From Glossina fuscipes (taxonomy: Eukaryota; Arthropoda; Insecta; Diptera; Glossinidae), in the NCBI RefSeq assembly GCF_014805625.2, contig NW_023998476.1:434001-498000 (forward strand): a stretch of DNA of 64,000 nt, in the 5' to 3' direction. Positions 11,297 to 22,254 of the stretch are shown one piece after another. The position numbers and the translations under genes are program-made. The notes below the pieces were generated by a model. That model made no database searches and was not told where the DNA came from. It saw only the letters and a list, made by a program, of their open reading frames with translations. Position 1 is the stretch's first letter. Each line of letters begins with the position of its first letter.

Positions 11297-12019
11297 TATA
11301 AAAAAATAGATCAAAAAACAAGTAAGAAAGTTGTATTCGGCGAGGGCCGAATTCCATTTACATTCATTAGCTGGTGTCATGCATGCCGCTGCAAAATTTT
11401 TCCACATTATTTCTTATGGCAGAGTTGAATTATCCATTTTAAACGAAAGCTACTGCATACCATCTCTCATAGTGAGCTAAATAACTGAAAAATCGTACCC
11501 AACCCTTATAAAGAAATACTTATGGAATTGCCAGAAACGACTTACATTGAGTTGGAGTGGATATCCGGATTAAATTTTCTAACGTCCACTTACAATTGTA
11601 GCGTAGGGGTTCCGTCGGTCTGCTTTAACAACTACTCTATCACAATAGAGTAATTAAGACCATAATAACGGTCTTCTGTTAGGAAAAATCGCATTTGCAA
11701 GAATAACGGCTTGCCATTATGCAAAGAAAAAAAAGGGAAAGAACAAAAATCTGTAATCATAATGGTCTCTCTTGTTAAATCACTCTGTTATGCAAGAGCG
11801 AACCGTGAAAAGAGTCCCGTGTATATTGAGCTTATTAGTTTTTGTTTGTCTCTGAAGTTCTGAACAGATTTGGCGTAGTACTTTGTCATGTTAAAAGAAG
11901 GGAAAAAATTAAACATGGGCAAAACAAAAAGAAAAGGACAGTTCTAGTTTTGATTACAATTACAGATCCAGATGCTGGCAATTTTTTTACATGCGACAGC
12001 TGTTAATAAACAAATGTAC
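11297..12019. other. Intergenic, no gene seen
   Basis: AT-rich sequence between the mariner and the tandem array. No reading frame resembles a protein. Confidence 0.45.
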
Positions 12020-12330
12020 ACTCAATTATTCAGAATTGTAAACAAAGATGGACGCTTACTCCCAGGTGGTCGCAATTATTATACGCTTACTCTCAGATGG
12101 TCGCAATTTTTATACAAATACATTTTCAATTCTTGAGAATTGTAAACAAATGTGGACGCTTACTCTCATATGGTCTCAATTTTTATACGTTTACTCTCAG
12201 ATGGTCGCAATTTTTATACAAATACATTTTCAATTATTGAGAATTGTAAACAAATGAAGACGCTTACTCTCAGATAGTCGCAATTTTTATACAATTACAT
12301 TTTCGAATATTGAGAGTTGTAAACAAATGA
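12020..12330. repeat. Tandem minisatellite, composite unit about 104 bp
   Basis: Two motifs alternate: 'gacgcttactctcagatggt' followed by 'cgcaatttttatac', and 'gagaattgtaaacaaatg'. The second recurs at about 12032, 12135, 12239 and 12310. Inside a composite unit the first motif may be doubled with a spacing of about 34-37 bases. Degenerate single copies occur near 1170-1400, 9840-9890, 61850-61930 and 62870-62990. Confidence 0.8.
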
Positions 12331-12657
12331 TAATGTGGTTTTTTTGATTAGTTCTTCTGTAAAGGAACGTAAGAGATTTAAACAGTAATGTTATATACAT
12401 ATGCACATATGTACAAGTACAAGTAAATACAAGACAAGTCTATACAAGTATGGGGGCAACACTTGTGTTTGCCTATATATGCCGCCAATATGAACTATAT
12501 ATATGAACTATCACAAGAGTTGTAAATCAAAGTAGTAAAAAAACCAAAAAAAGTAGTTATTTAGATTCATTATAAAATCATATTTTATTAAATTTTTTAT
12601 TATAAACATGTTTTTGCCAAACATATTTATCAAAAATAAAAATTATCATTAAAGTTC

Positions 12658-12676
12658 AAGCCGACGGCTTTCTGTG
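12658..12676. repeat. Short palindrome like the family C terminus
   Basis: The string AAGCCGACGGCTT is a perfect palindrome around a central A. It resembles the GCCGTCGGC end found at 50886-50905 and 58195-58212. Here it sits about 330 bases after the 12-kb tandem array. Confidence 0.4.
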
Positions 12677-12899
12677 AGATTTCATGTTTACAACGAAGTG
12701 GTGCGAATCGAAAAATCGAAAAATTTTGCAAAAATATACAAAATATACAAAAATATACAAAAAATATATAAAAAAAATTACAAAAAAACTCAATTTATTT
12801 ATTTATTTAATTTTGACTTAAACATTGGCAACTAGGTGATTTTTTAAAACTTCATATATTTTATTTTCAACAAGGAGACCCTCCAGAGATTCGCATAGT

Positions 12900-13235
12900 T
12901 TTCCTTGGAATCTCGTTGTGGTCTCCTTGATAATGATAATGGAATTAGAATTTGTAGCAAGGGTTTATCGTGGGTTCCTGCCTGAAAGGCTTAACCCCAC
13001 GGTCGCCCAAGCCACTTTAAGCGTACTACGCCCCCTGGCGAGTTAGACAATCCCCACAGAGTAGGGGCCTAAACAACACCAAAGTCCAGAACGGTTTATT
13101 GTGTATAGAACAATAAACCCCACTCTGGTCAGTGGTGAGGCCTAGCTGCACTCAAATTGTTCCACTTTGGCTAGGAACTTGCCGACCACAACCACCACGA
13201 GTACTCCCCGAAGGGCCGCACCCAAGCAGTGCGGA
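12900..13235. other. GC-richer island, probable transposon remnant
   Basis: About 330 bases, clearly less AT-rich than both flanks, from 'tctcgttgtggtctccttg' to 'gcagtgcggaattagaagc'. It contains phrases such as 'gcgtactacgccccctggc' and 'ccccgaagggccgcaccc'. No long frame or known domain is visible. The sharp composition change suggests an inserted element, perhaps part of a LINE, but I cannot assign it. Confidence 0.35.
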
Positions 13236-15394
13236 ATTAGAAGCTGTATATATCACATTATGCAAAATTTATGTTTCTATCATCACAAACATTGGCGTCG
13301 GATTTGGTATGTGCAATTTTGAAAATTACAATTTTTCATATAACGACTTTTCACAATAGGGTGTTATGGGAGAAATGGCGCAAACGGAATTTCGTAATTT
13401 CTACCGAAAACAATTTAAATTTGACGGCGTCGAAAGTTATCAATTGCAACTGATAGATGCCATTTACACGGCGGCTTTCAAAACAAAAACGGAAAAGAGA
13501 AAACAGTAACAAAACATACCGGTTTTGTCTCTCTCTACTAATTGTTAACAATTTACTCGCAAGCCCTATTATTTTTGTCGCAAGCTCTATTATTTTTGTC
13601 GCAAGCTCTATTATTTTCTATTTATTTATGTAAACAATTCATAATAGTAATCAGCTGTAATTACGTTAACTTAGTTTAGAATGATCTCAATGTCGTTAGG
13701 CGCTTTAAAAATTGAAAGCTTAACGTATGAAAAATTACAACTTATCTTTTGTATGTTTGCTTGTTTGGCAAATGTGGCATTATTTTATATTATTTTTTAT
13801 CATCTTGAACATGTTGTGCCAGATGTATTTTTGGCTTAGTTTTCGAAATGTCCTGAATGTGGGCAAGTGTTTTGAAGTTATTGACAGATTCCTTGTAAGA
13901 AATGTCTGCAAACTCTCAATACTGTATCAGGAGTTGAATACCAACTCACAGCAATGGATAAGATGAAAATCCTATTGTCAAACCACGAAGCTATATAGTT
14001 TTGGTTTAGATTAGTGTTAGTTGTTTCCAAAGAAGCTCGGACAGTTGGAATAACAATAACTAAAAAGTTATTAATTACTTTTTGTATCAACTTTTTCACC
14101 CGATTTGTAAAACTTTGCAAAAGTCTTCTTTGTCCGAACTATGTCAAAAAGTCAAAACAAAAAGTCTTATTATAACAATATCATCAGGGTCATAAAGACG
14201 ATAATTGTTTCCACTGAGGAAGCAGGATTGTTTGGTTTTCACCTTTTAATATTGATATGAATCATCTTATTATTGTTTTATTACATAAACTAGAGTAGTT
14301 TTTCGTTCTAAGGTGCCTAGTTTGATTTGCCTGCCGCCTGGTAAACTTTCGTCACTCACGATTTTTTTGCTCCAGTAAATACATCCCATTTGTTCTCTCA
14401 TACCATGTCAAAAGTATACTTATGGCATAGTGTTTTTGAAGAGTTTTTATTTGTTTGATATAGTTGAAGCAGTAATTTACATACTAAATTGCGCTTTATT
14501 TTTGTATTCACTTTCAACCATTAGCTTATTTCCGAGAATGCATGTATATCTGCCTTGAACGCTTTTAATTGTGCTACCTCCTACCAGGTCTATTACTCTG
14601 CTATATAGCTTCTCATGAGAGAATGACCAGCGTGTATTGTTCGTTTTTAGTTTATTCCTGCATTGTCAAAAATTTCTTCAGATATGGTCTGGACGCATTT
14701 CTCACTTCTAATTCGGTTCCTTTTCCAAACATTTCTGGAAGCCATTTGTTATGTTGGATAGATCGTCGCATGGTTTTTCAGATGGCTTTAACTCTATTCA
14801 AAGACATAGGATTTCAGTTTTAACTCAAATAATTTAATAGTTTTTATTAAATATACGATTTAAAACTTTGAACTTCCATCAAACTTTTTAACGGAAGGCA
14901 TTTTAAAAAAACTATGGAATGACGCACATTTATGATACCTAAATTGGAAAAATTGACGTGACAAATAAAGAAAAAGAATTGTATTCTTGTCCAACATAGA
15001 GTTTAAGAAAAGGAAGGTAAACTTCAGATAATCAAATTGCTATAAAATTTTAAATTAATTAATCTCTTCAAAAAGGCATTGTAAATGTACATAACGTCAT
15101 ATTTAAAAAAAAAAACAAAATTATTACGATAGAATGCATTTTCATTTCTTAAATTTCGGAAGAATTTTATATATTTCCACGCGTTAGCACGTAAAAGCGT
15201 TGAAATAGAGCAAGAAAGACCACTAAATACCGAACATCGCATATCCTAATCCCATTCTTCACTTATATACTTATTATGCTAAAGTACTGCTTTGCATTTC
15301 CGTTGAGAAGAAACGTATCAATGTACCAAATTTGATCAAAATATGTGAAAATTGCGGCCTATATGTTGAAAATGAAAGCATGTGGGCTAACACT
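13236..15394. other. Intergenic, with a 21-bp tandem repeat at 13557-13620
   Basis: Three copies of 'tcgcaagctctattattttt' plus g (21 bases each) lie at 13557-13620. At about 13836-13920 a broken frame reads KCPECGQVF and later IPCKKCLQTL, resembling cysteine pairs of a zinc finger, but stops interrupt it. Nothing else is recognised. Confidence 0.4.
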
Positions 15395-15990
15395 AAACGG
15401 GACACTGTCGCGGGACACTACAAGAAAAGGCCGGATGCGTTGCAGGTGTTATAGCTGCTTTGGTTCTTGGCGCCCACGGTTTGTCTCGAGCTGGGTATTT
15501 GTATGTAAGTCTAATAATTAAAAAAACAATGTTATTTAGTCCTTCAGGGATGACGGCGAAGCCACACCTGTCATCCCCTATCCGTAATAGTAAAATAGTC
15601 CTTTTAGTCATTCAGAGATGACGGCGAAGCCACACCTGTCATCCCCTATCCGTACAGGCAAAACTCTTTATCGAAGTCGATTTGTTAAATTATCCGTGTG
15701 CACTTACCTTAGGCAGCTCTGACACCAAATTGAAAGATTCTGTGTGATGAGCTGCTCTTTTATAGCTGGGTCTGGCTCGCTTGTTCTGTTTCAACATGTC
15801 CTCGGTTGTATGCATTTCCGTGTGTGTTGTGGTATTTTACTTAAACATGTGCTTAACTGAGGTTGGCTGCTGTCACAACCTCAGTTACGACTTGCATGGG
15901 CGACTTGTACAAACTTACTATCAACTTATTGCTTAACAACTAACTTACTGCTATGTTTGATTAAATGCCTACTCAACACGTACCCAGGTA
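15395..15990 (-). other. Possible LTR-like or promoter-bearing repeat with hairpins
   Basis: Read on the minus strand, this stretch has a TATA-like CTATAAAAG near 15760, then a strong donor-like CTAAGGTAAGTG at about 15700-15712. Further on come two copies of a unit of about 68 bp (about 15538-15606 and 15607-15655), each with an inverted repeat whose arms are GGGATGAC and GTCATCCC or nearly so. At 15855-15886 there is a perfect 11-bp inverted repeat (AACTGAGGTTG and CAACCTCAGTT) around a 10-base loop. A GTGGGCGCC string lies near 15470. Together this could be an LTR retrotransposon end, but no matching second LTR or coding part is seen. Confidence 0.3.
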
Positions 15991-16510
15991 CTAAATCGCG
16001 TGATTTATACCACTGTTAGGTACGTGGGTGCTTGTTTCTCAACCTACGGTTTTATACCAACAAGTGTATTTTTCTGTTCTTGTGTGTTTATGCGTGTGTG
16101 CAATGATATATTTTCATATGTGTTATGCCGTTTTGTACCTGCGTGTTTATTCCTGTATGCTTTGTGTGATCATATATTGTACAGATTTTCTACCGAATTA
16201 GTATATGCATTTCCTATTTGTGTGCGTATTCTTGTTGTTTGTACAATAGCTATCGCGAGCGTGTATACACGTTATCTTATTGTATGCGTATTCTATTGTC
16301 TCATATGACCTAACGGTGCTTTGCGATGTTCCTGCAGTTTATACACTTTGCAGGTGTTTGTGCTTTTTACAGCATAGAGACTTTTGCTAAAGTCTATTCG
16401 TTTTGCATGTATATGCTTATCCCTTATTTTCCTACCTACGCTCATTTCTGTGTGTTTTGTTTGCCCTAAGGGTGATTTCATGTGCCATAACGGTGCTATA
16501 CATTTGTGCT

Positions 16511-18934
16511 AATGACTTCGACATCGATATGGCTGGAAATCTAGTGCTTAGTGTAAACGGTGGCGACGTTATGTATGATTTTGACGAACGTTTGTCTTCA
16601 CCATTAAATAGTACTAGCCCCGTAGCAAGTGGTAAAGTCGGTACCGAATTAGCAGAAGCTCAACACACGAAGATACCTTCACTGTCTGGGGTAGAACTTT
16701 TCCCTACTGATTACGTTCAAGTTCAGGCTATAGAATTGGTCAATGACGGCACAGGTTTAGGTTTTGGTATAATCGGTGCTCGAACGGGTTTGTTGTCCAA
16801 TTGAATTTTTTGTTTGCATAGTTTTGTCATTTTAACAGAGTTTTTGTTTGGTTTGTCATTTAACAGATCTCTTGACGAATGTATTGCCACTAAATTCGGG
16901 TGTTATTGTGAAAACTATTTTGCCAGGAGGTGTAGCTGATAGAGATGGCCGCCTTCGCTCGGGCGATCATATTCTTCAAATAGGTGACGTAAACTTACAA
17001 CAAATGGTTTCAGAACAAGTCGCTGCCGTTTTACGACAGTCTGGTACACATGTTCGTCTAGTAGTGGGGAGAGCTATAGAAAATCCTTTGCCAACTGGTC
17101 TTAATTTAGAGCCTGGCAGTGCAATTGTGCCTGCACGTGTTTTAGTTGATCGTGCCGAATTAGAGCGCTATCTAATATCTACAGGATTTCCTGAGATATT
17201 CGGAGAAAGCTCAAATGCTTCTACTCCGCAACCGAAGATGAACGTTTTATATATCGTGGAGCTGCAGGACAATCACCAATGATTGATTTACTGGAGCTAC
17301 CAGAAACTGAAACGTTGCAAGTGGAACTTACCAAAGATGCCAACGGTTTGGGTATAACAATAGCTGGTTACGTATGTGAGAAGGAGGAGCTTTCGGGTAT
17401 CTTTGTTAAAAGTGTTTCTCCTGGTTCTGCGGCCGATCTCAACGGACGCATACATGTTAATGATCGCATAATTGAAGTGGATGGGGGTCAGGTTGTAAAT
17501 TTACGCTTAGAACGTTATCTACGTGGACCGAAATATGAACAACTACAACAAGCCATAGCGGCTAACGATGAAATAACCATTAGCGCAACGTCTACACCGT
17601 CACGTAATTCCGCACAGCATTGTTCTACAGCGGGAACATCGCTTTTAATGACAAGCAGTTCCGAAATGTCTGCTTATTTTCCGGGCTTGGATGTGAGCAG
17701 TTTTCTGACGGAGTCTGACTCATTCATGCAGCCGACGATTGCGAAGCCAGCTGAAACGTCAACTGCTTCCACTAGTGCGAGCGGTTTCGGCATCGATAAT
17801 ATTAGTGAGGAGCTTCCCAAGTTATCTCCGGAACGTGCTCCAGAGTGCGAACAAGAGGTAAGAATAAGACGCAGTCTTCTTTGTTATTCTTTAAAAAAAC
17901 ATTGTTTCCTTAGACAATACATGCTAAAAACAATATACTCTTGGCGCGACATAAATATTATACCGAACCGGAATTAACTCCTGAAGTAGAACAAGAAATT
18001 ATAAGAAAGTGGAAAAATACCGTTGGTTCCGATGTCGACATTATCGTAGCGCAGATCAAAAAATTTCCAATCGGTGGACTGGGAATCTCACTGGAAGGCA
18101 CTGTTGATGTAGAGAGTGGCCGAGAGGTCCGGCCACATCATTATATACGCTCCATTTTAGCCGATGGACCAGTAGGTGTGAATGGCAAACTGCGAGCTGG
18201 TGACGAGTTACTCGAGGTTAATGGAGAGCGTTTGTTTGGCATGAACCACCTTGAAGTGGTAGCAATTTTGAAAGAATTGCCTCAAGATGTGCGTATGGTG
18301 TGTGGACGTGGTAGAACCGAATTGCTACCTTTTTCGGATGATACGTTACGCAAGTTAGGTAATAATTTCGACAACCTAATACCGTCTTCTGATCGTTTAG
18401 TTAAAGCCAAATCAGATGGAAATTTGGCAACTTCATCGGCAACAAACGAAGATTCCTTTAAACTGAAGTCACGTTCTCTAGAACCGCTAACTGGTCTAGC
18501 GATGTGGTCTTCGGAGCCGCAAATAATCGAATTAATAAAAGGCGATCGCGGCTTGGGTTTTTCGATATTGGATTATCAAGATCCTATGGATTCTAGTGAT
18601 TGCTTAATTGTCATACGCTCTTTGGTTAGGTGGTGTCGCGCAATTGGATGGACGTTTAATACCAGGAGATTGTTTGCTATTCGTAAATAATATTAATTTA
18701 GAAAATGCTACTTTAGATCAAGCTGTGCAAGCTTTGAAAGGAGCGCCGAAGGGCTCCGTACGTATTGGTGTAGCCAAACCCTTGCCTATGACGGATACTT
18801 CGCTTAAAGCAAATGGTAACAATAGCGGAAACGCTTTGTCATCTGAAGGTGATAGTGCTGGCAATTCATCAAACACCCGGAGCCTTCCTGCCACCGGTAG
18901 TACGATGGAAAGCATTCATAACCAACTGGCATAA
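16511..18934 (+). pseudogene. Patj: Patj (multi-PDZ polarity scaffold), interrupted by frameshifts
   Basis: Patj is the apical polarity scaffold of the Crumbs/Stardust complex. The order of matching pieces is: NDFDIDMAGNLVLSVNGG (from 16511); PDZ1 (GTGLGFGIIGART, intron 16788-16866, [20 protein letters not shown]); PDZ2 ([20 protein letters not shown]); intron 17858-17913; PDZ3 (GGLGISLEGTVDVESGREV) with HHYIRSILADGPVGVNGKLR; and PDZ4 (GDRGLGFSILDYQDP, then GGVAQLDGRLIPGD). It ends at TAA 18934. Three lesions are visible. The frame breaks at about 17231 (one base short between STPQ and EDERFIYRG). About 54 bases are missing at about 17483, so EVDG joins GQVVNLRL without the alpha-B helix of PDZ2. 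Two bases are missing at about 18628 (SLV to GGVAQ). The N-terminal L27 domain is not found upstream. The gene may be a decayed copy, or intact in life but mis-assembled. Confidence 0.85.
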
Positions 18935-19056
18935 TTAAATGTTAACTGCCATAGAGAAAAATTAAAACATTCTCTTAACACTTTTACGATTTATATTTTA
19001 CATAAATTATATTATTACATGTACTTAATAATAAAATTACCATCAAAACATTTCAA

Positions 19057-19296
19057 TTAAGTCACCCTATTTAACCGCCGTTCCAATTTCTGATGTGTTC
19101 TGCGCGAGAGTAAGCGGGACCGGGCATATGACAGCACATAGCTGAACAAGCCCACCGTAAAACACCATACCTCAAACTTGACAAATTTTCTTTGATCTAC
19201 GAGAGCCACACGATCACAACTCTTTGTCACCGTTTCGCCGCTCTTACAACGCAACACTTCCTTGTAATTAGTGTGTATGCAAAATAGGCGTGGCAT
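19057..19296 (-). CDS. JTB-family protein, C-terminal exon (partial)
   Basis: The frame NYKEVLRCKSGETVTKSCD then ALVDQRKFVKFEVWCF then LLSRRTHQKLERRLNRV resembles the C-terminal half of the jumping translocation breakpoint (JTB) family: cysteine-rich extracellular end, one membrane helix (about WCFTVGLFSYVLSYA), and a short basic tail. JTB proteins are small single-pass membrane proteins linked to mitochondria and cytokinesis. The true 5' end of this exon is unclear: upstream in frame there is a TAA just before the first ATG. The next exon should lie to the right, where an assembly gap at 19363-19372 interrupts. Stop TAA ends the frame at 19057. Patj is convergent with it, about 120 bases away. 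Confidence 0.55.
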   Translation of the reverse strand: MPRLFCIHTNYKEVLRCKSGETVTKSCDRVALVDQRKFVKFEVWCFTVGLFSYVLSYARSRLLSRRTHQKLERRLNRVT

Positions 19297-19419
19297 TCGA
19301 TTTTATCCTATTTTCAAAAAAAAATGAATATTCTCTTTCCATATATATTCAAACAAATGGTTNNNNNNNNNNAGTTTTGTACAATTTTTATAGGCGTGGC
19401 ATTCGATTTTATCCTATTT
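19285..19419. other. Assembly gap flanked by a 29-bp duplicate
   Basis: Ten N at 19363-19372. The phrase starting 'taggcgtggcattcgatttt' occurs on both sides, at 19285-19313 and at 19391-19419, identical over 29 bases. This suggests an unresolved overlap or short repeat rather than a true duplication. Confidence 0.8.
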
Positions 19420-19554
19420 GTGCAATGCTGCTGTAGCTTCTGTGTATGTTTGTGCTCATGTGAGTGAAAATGTATCCTACTGAGTTCGTACCGATCCGAT
19501 CTTACTAATTTGTATAAGTCGGGTGCAGGTTGTGTTCTCATACTTATGTTTTTC

Positions 19555-19870
19555 TACAGGTTGGGTTCTAAGGCTTTGTACATAATTTCTTATATTTATA
19601 CTTTTATATCGGTTTGAACATAATTTCTTGGATTCGTGCTTTTATACAGTTTTGGACATAATTTCTTGTATTCATGCTTTTATGCAGGTCTGTACACAAT
19701 TTCTTGCATTCATGCTTTTATACAGGTTTTATACAGGTTTTATACAGGTTTGTATAGAATTTCTTATATTTGTGCTTTCATGCCGGTTGGTTCTAAGGCT
19801 TTGTACATAGTTTCTTATATTTATGCTTTTATACACAGTTTTGATCTGACGCTTTTATACATATTGTCTT
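19555..19870. repeat. Minisatellite, unit about 46 bp
   Basis: Units of the form 'tttgtacataatttcttgta' then 'ttcatgcttttatacagg' recur about seven times with drift. One unit end, 'ttttatacagg', is locally triplicated at about 19718-19750. Confidence 0.8.
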
Positions 19871-20024
19871 CTACTTATGCTTATGCTGGAGGAGGTTGTG
19901 CATGTTTTTATTAACCCAAACGGACGTGCACGGACAGATCGGACTGACTGGTTGCGGACGATGAGTACCCTGGGGCGGACGCACTTGTTCTTAGTAAGGA
20001 AGCAAAAACGCTTCCTTACAACAT

Positions 20025-20449
20025 GTTGAAAAGTTTGTTTCACGTCGACGTTATTCACCCACAAATCTATGTTTCTATCGTCCCTACTAAAAGCTGAAAG
20101 AACTTGTTCTGCTTTAGATAACCTCGTTAATTTTAAAGTAAAACAAAAACTCCTATTTAGCAGTATAGTTTGAATACACTCCAAAACATTTTCCTTATGT
20201 CTACAACACCATAATTTGACATCGTCGTTTGAATCCGTCGCTGCAATAGTTAAAAGCCATTCACCACTACAGTATTGTAGACCAGTTACAGCTTTAACGT
20301 CGCTCTCATGGCCTTTCAGTTCAAATGCCAGAGGCTCGGTTAACTGCTTAATATCTCAAAATATAGCCAGACCATCATCAGAACCAGATATACTCGCATA
20401 CTCGTTTTTATGGGCTGGCGGTGAGCGGCGGCATATCTTGTTTGCCAAT
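20025..20449 (-). pseudogene. Elongator subunit 2 (Elp2)-like WD40 fragment
   Basis: Starting after an acceptor-like TTTTAG at 20450-20451, one frame reads EYASISGSDDGLAIF, stop, DIKQLTEPLAFELKGHESDV, then GEWLLTIAATDSNDDVKLW, then VLECIQTILLNRSFCFTLKL and AEQVLSAFSRDDRNIDLWV. The pattern of WD40 blades with 'C(I/L)QT..' resembles the N-terminal propeller of Elp2, the scaffold of the Elongator tRNA-modifying complex. An in-frame TGA stands where a WD repeat should have tryptophan (IF-stop-DI for I-W-D-I). The similarity ends at about QTFQHVV, and no further blades follow. This is a partial, disabled copy. The assignment to Elp2 rather than another WD40 protein is moderately sure. Confidence 0.6.
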
Positions 20450-20864
20450 CTAAAATTAAATAGAAATTAGTAAATAAGCTATCAATAACAATGAGCAAAG
20501 ATAAATGCGAACTTACCTTTGGAGTATAGCGAATATCAATTCATTGTGAGGTGGAGCGGGGGACTGGACGTGCGGAGGCGTATACTAGTTTTCGATTGAA
20601 CCATGTTGTACTAGCAGCAGCAGTTGATTTACGATTCTGAACCTCTTCAACTGCAAAACGAAACATTTCTGGATGATTTGAAGTTTGGCACGGGCTGAAA
20701 GGCTTCTTTTTATTTTAAAAAAGGTCTTTTTCATTGACGCTTTGTGCGGTGAGTTAAGTGGAGAGTTTGAGTTGTGGTGCTGACAAGAACGGAGTGTGTT
20801 GGTTTAGGGTAGAAAAGGTATGCATTCGATTACTGCTAAAATTCCTCAGATCTTGACATTACAG

Positions 20865-21309
20865 CGACTGCTAACATGCCAGTCAACTTCGATCATTTCT
20901 CCGATTTTATCGACATTTTCGACGACCGGCCTACCTGTGCGAGGTGCATCTTTAACATCAAAAATTCCTGAACGGAATCTACGAAACCAAAATTGCACAT
21001 AATTGGCTGTTACAGTATCGCAACCATAAACACCATTCACAATTTTAGCCGGCTGGCTTGCATTTTCGCCTTTGTCAAAGAAAAACTGTAAAATGTACCG
21101 AATTTTCTCTTTGTTCACTTCCATTTTTAACACGCTGTAACTCACAACTGAATGCACCAAACAAAAAACAGCAAAAGAATTTTTTTTACTGCGAAATGTC
21201 ACCTTTCCAACGAGCATAAATCTGAAATTGTTTGATCGATACTTTACGAGAAATCTATCAGTGCAGCCATCTACCGAAAAAATAATGGATTTCTTTTTCC
21301 CCAAACTAA
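20865..21309 (-). mobile_element. mariner, 5' part only (copy 2)
   Basis: Nearly identical to bases 10855-11296 of copy 1: same strand, same terminal repeat ending CCCCAAACTAA, followed by TA. It encodes only the first part of the transposase, from a proper ATG (21122-21124) through DVKDAPRTGRPVVENVDKIG to VDWHVSS, where it stops abruptly at about 20865. The rest of the element is missing. Confidence 0.9.
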
Positions 21310-22254
21310 TATATATACACGTTAATATCTTAATGGCATTATGCCAAAAATATATATGAAGAAGTCTCTTGCCAGTATGGCGTTACGAAATCGGAATACT
21401 ATTAAGGATGTTGTTATACCGCCCACAATTAACTAAACGCATTATTATCGGCCATAAAACGTCTTTTACACAAGCTGAAAGACGAAGGGAAATATCAGCA
21501 GCTTTAGCGAAAAAATGTGAAGGAAGATCGCGAGAGGAACTCACGCTTATTACCAATGGTGTGGAAAGTGAAGCTTTACTGCAGTGTCAACTTACGTATT
21601 TTTATTAAAATCTAAGGTAAAATAAAATGCAAAAACAAATAGAACATATAGAACACATTTGATATAAAGTATGCCCACACTATTTAAGAGATTTCGAAAA
21701 ATAAGTGCAAAGTTTTTCCTTTTATTACGAAATATAGTTTAAACTATATACCAGAAATTCGAGAATGCGTAATGTAATATAATAAAAACAATTTTAAATG
21801 AATGAGAAAAAGTAAATAAATACATATTATGTATATTTAAAAAAAAAATATATATATATAGTGTTTGGATAAGCGATATATCCAACCGCTGAAGCGGAGT
21901 ATGGGTGCGCGTGAGTTGGGGTAAGGCGACAGGAAAGGTGTACTGACGGACTAGAAAGAGACCAACGAACAGCGAACAGCACAGACAACAGGCCTCATAG
22001 ACGGACTTAATCGGTGGGCCCAGTCACACCGTCTGAGCTCCTTAAGGGTTTCGTTAGAACCCTCTTATAAAGTTTTTTTTTGTCAGGCGGCACGGCATGT
22101 CGTAAATTTCGTAAACGCTCTACCGCAAAGGAGACTATTTTTATGAAGTTCATCTTTCAATTTTCCGCGGTCGTGCAGTCCTATACTTTTCTATTCATAG
22201 ATTTGAGCAAGTCTTTGGCTTTGTTTAACTCCGCCAAGTATTTTTTTTGCGCGT
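21310..22254. other. Intergenic; short hairpin region near 21880-22075
   Basis: No gene recognised. The stretch 21880-22075 is GC-richer than its surroundings and ends in AGGGTT-TCGTTAG-AACCCT, a 6-bp inverted repeat, followed by a T-run at 22071-22080. A frame at 21369-21608 (TSFTQAERRREISAALAKKC) has no family I know. Confidence 0.3.

Noticed and set aside
16000..16308. 102-residue frame upstream of Patj
   Set aside because: Cys/Tyr/Phe-rich translation of T/G-rich sequence; no family, and no joining splice site to Patj.
22071..22080. Hairpin followed by T-run as a bacterial-type terminator
   Set aside because: The window is eukaryotic; a 6-bp stem plus T-run occurs by chance in such DNA.
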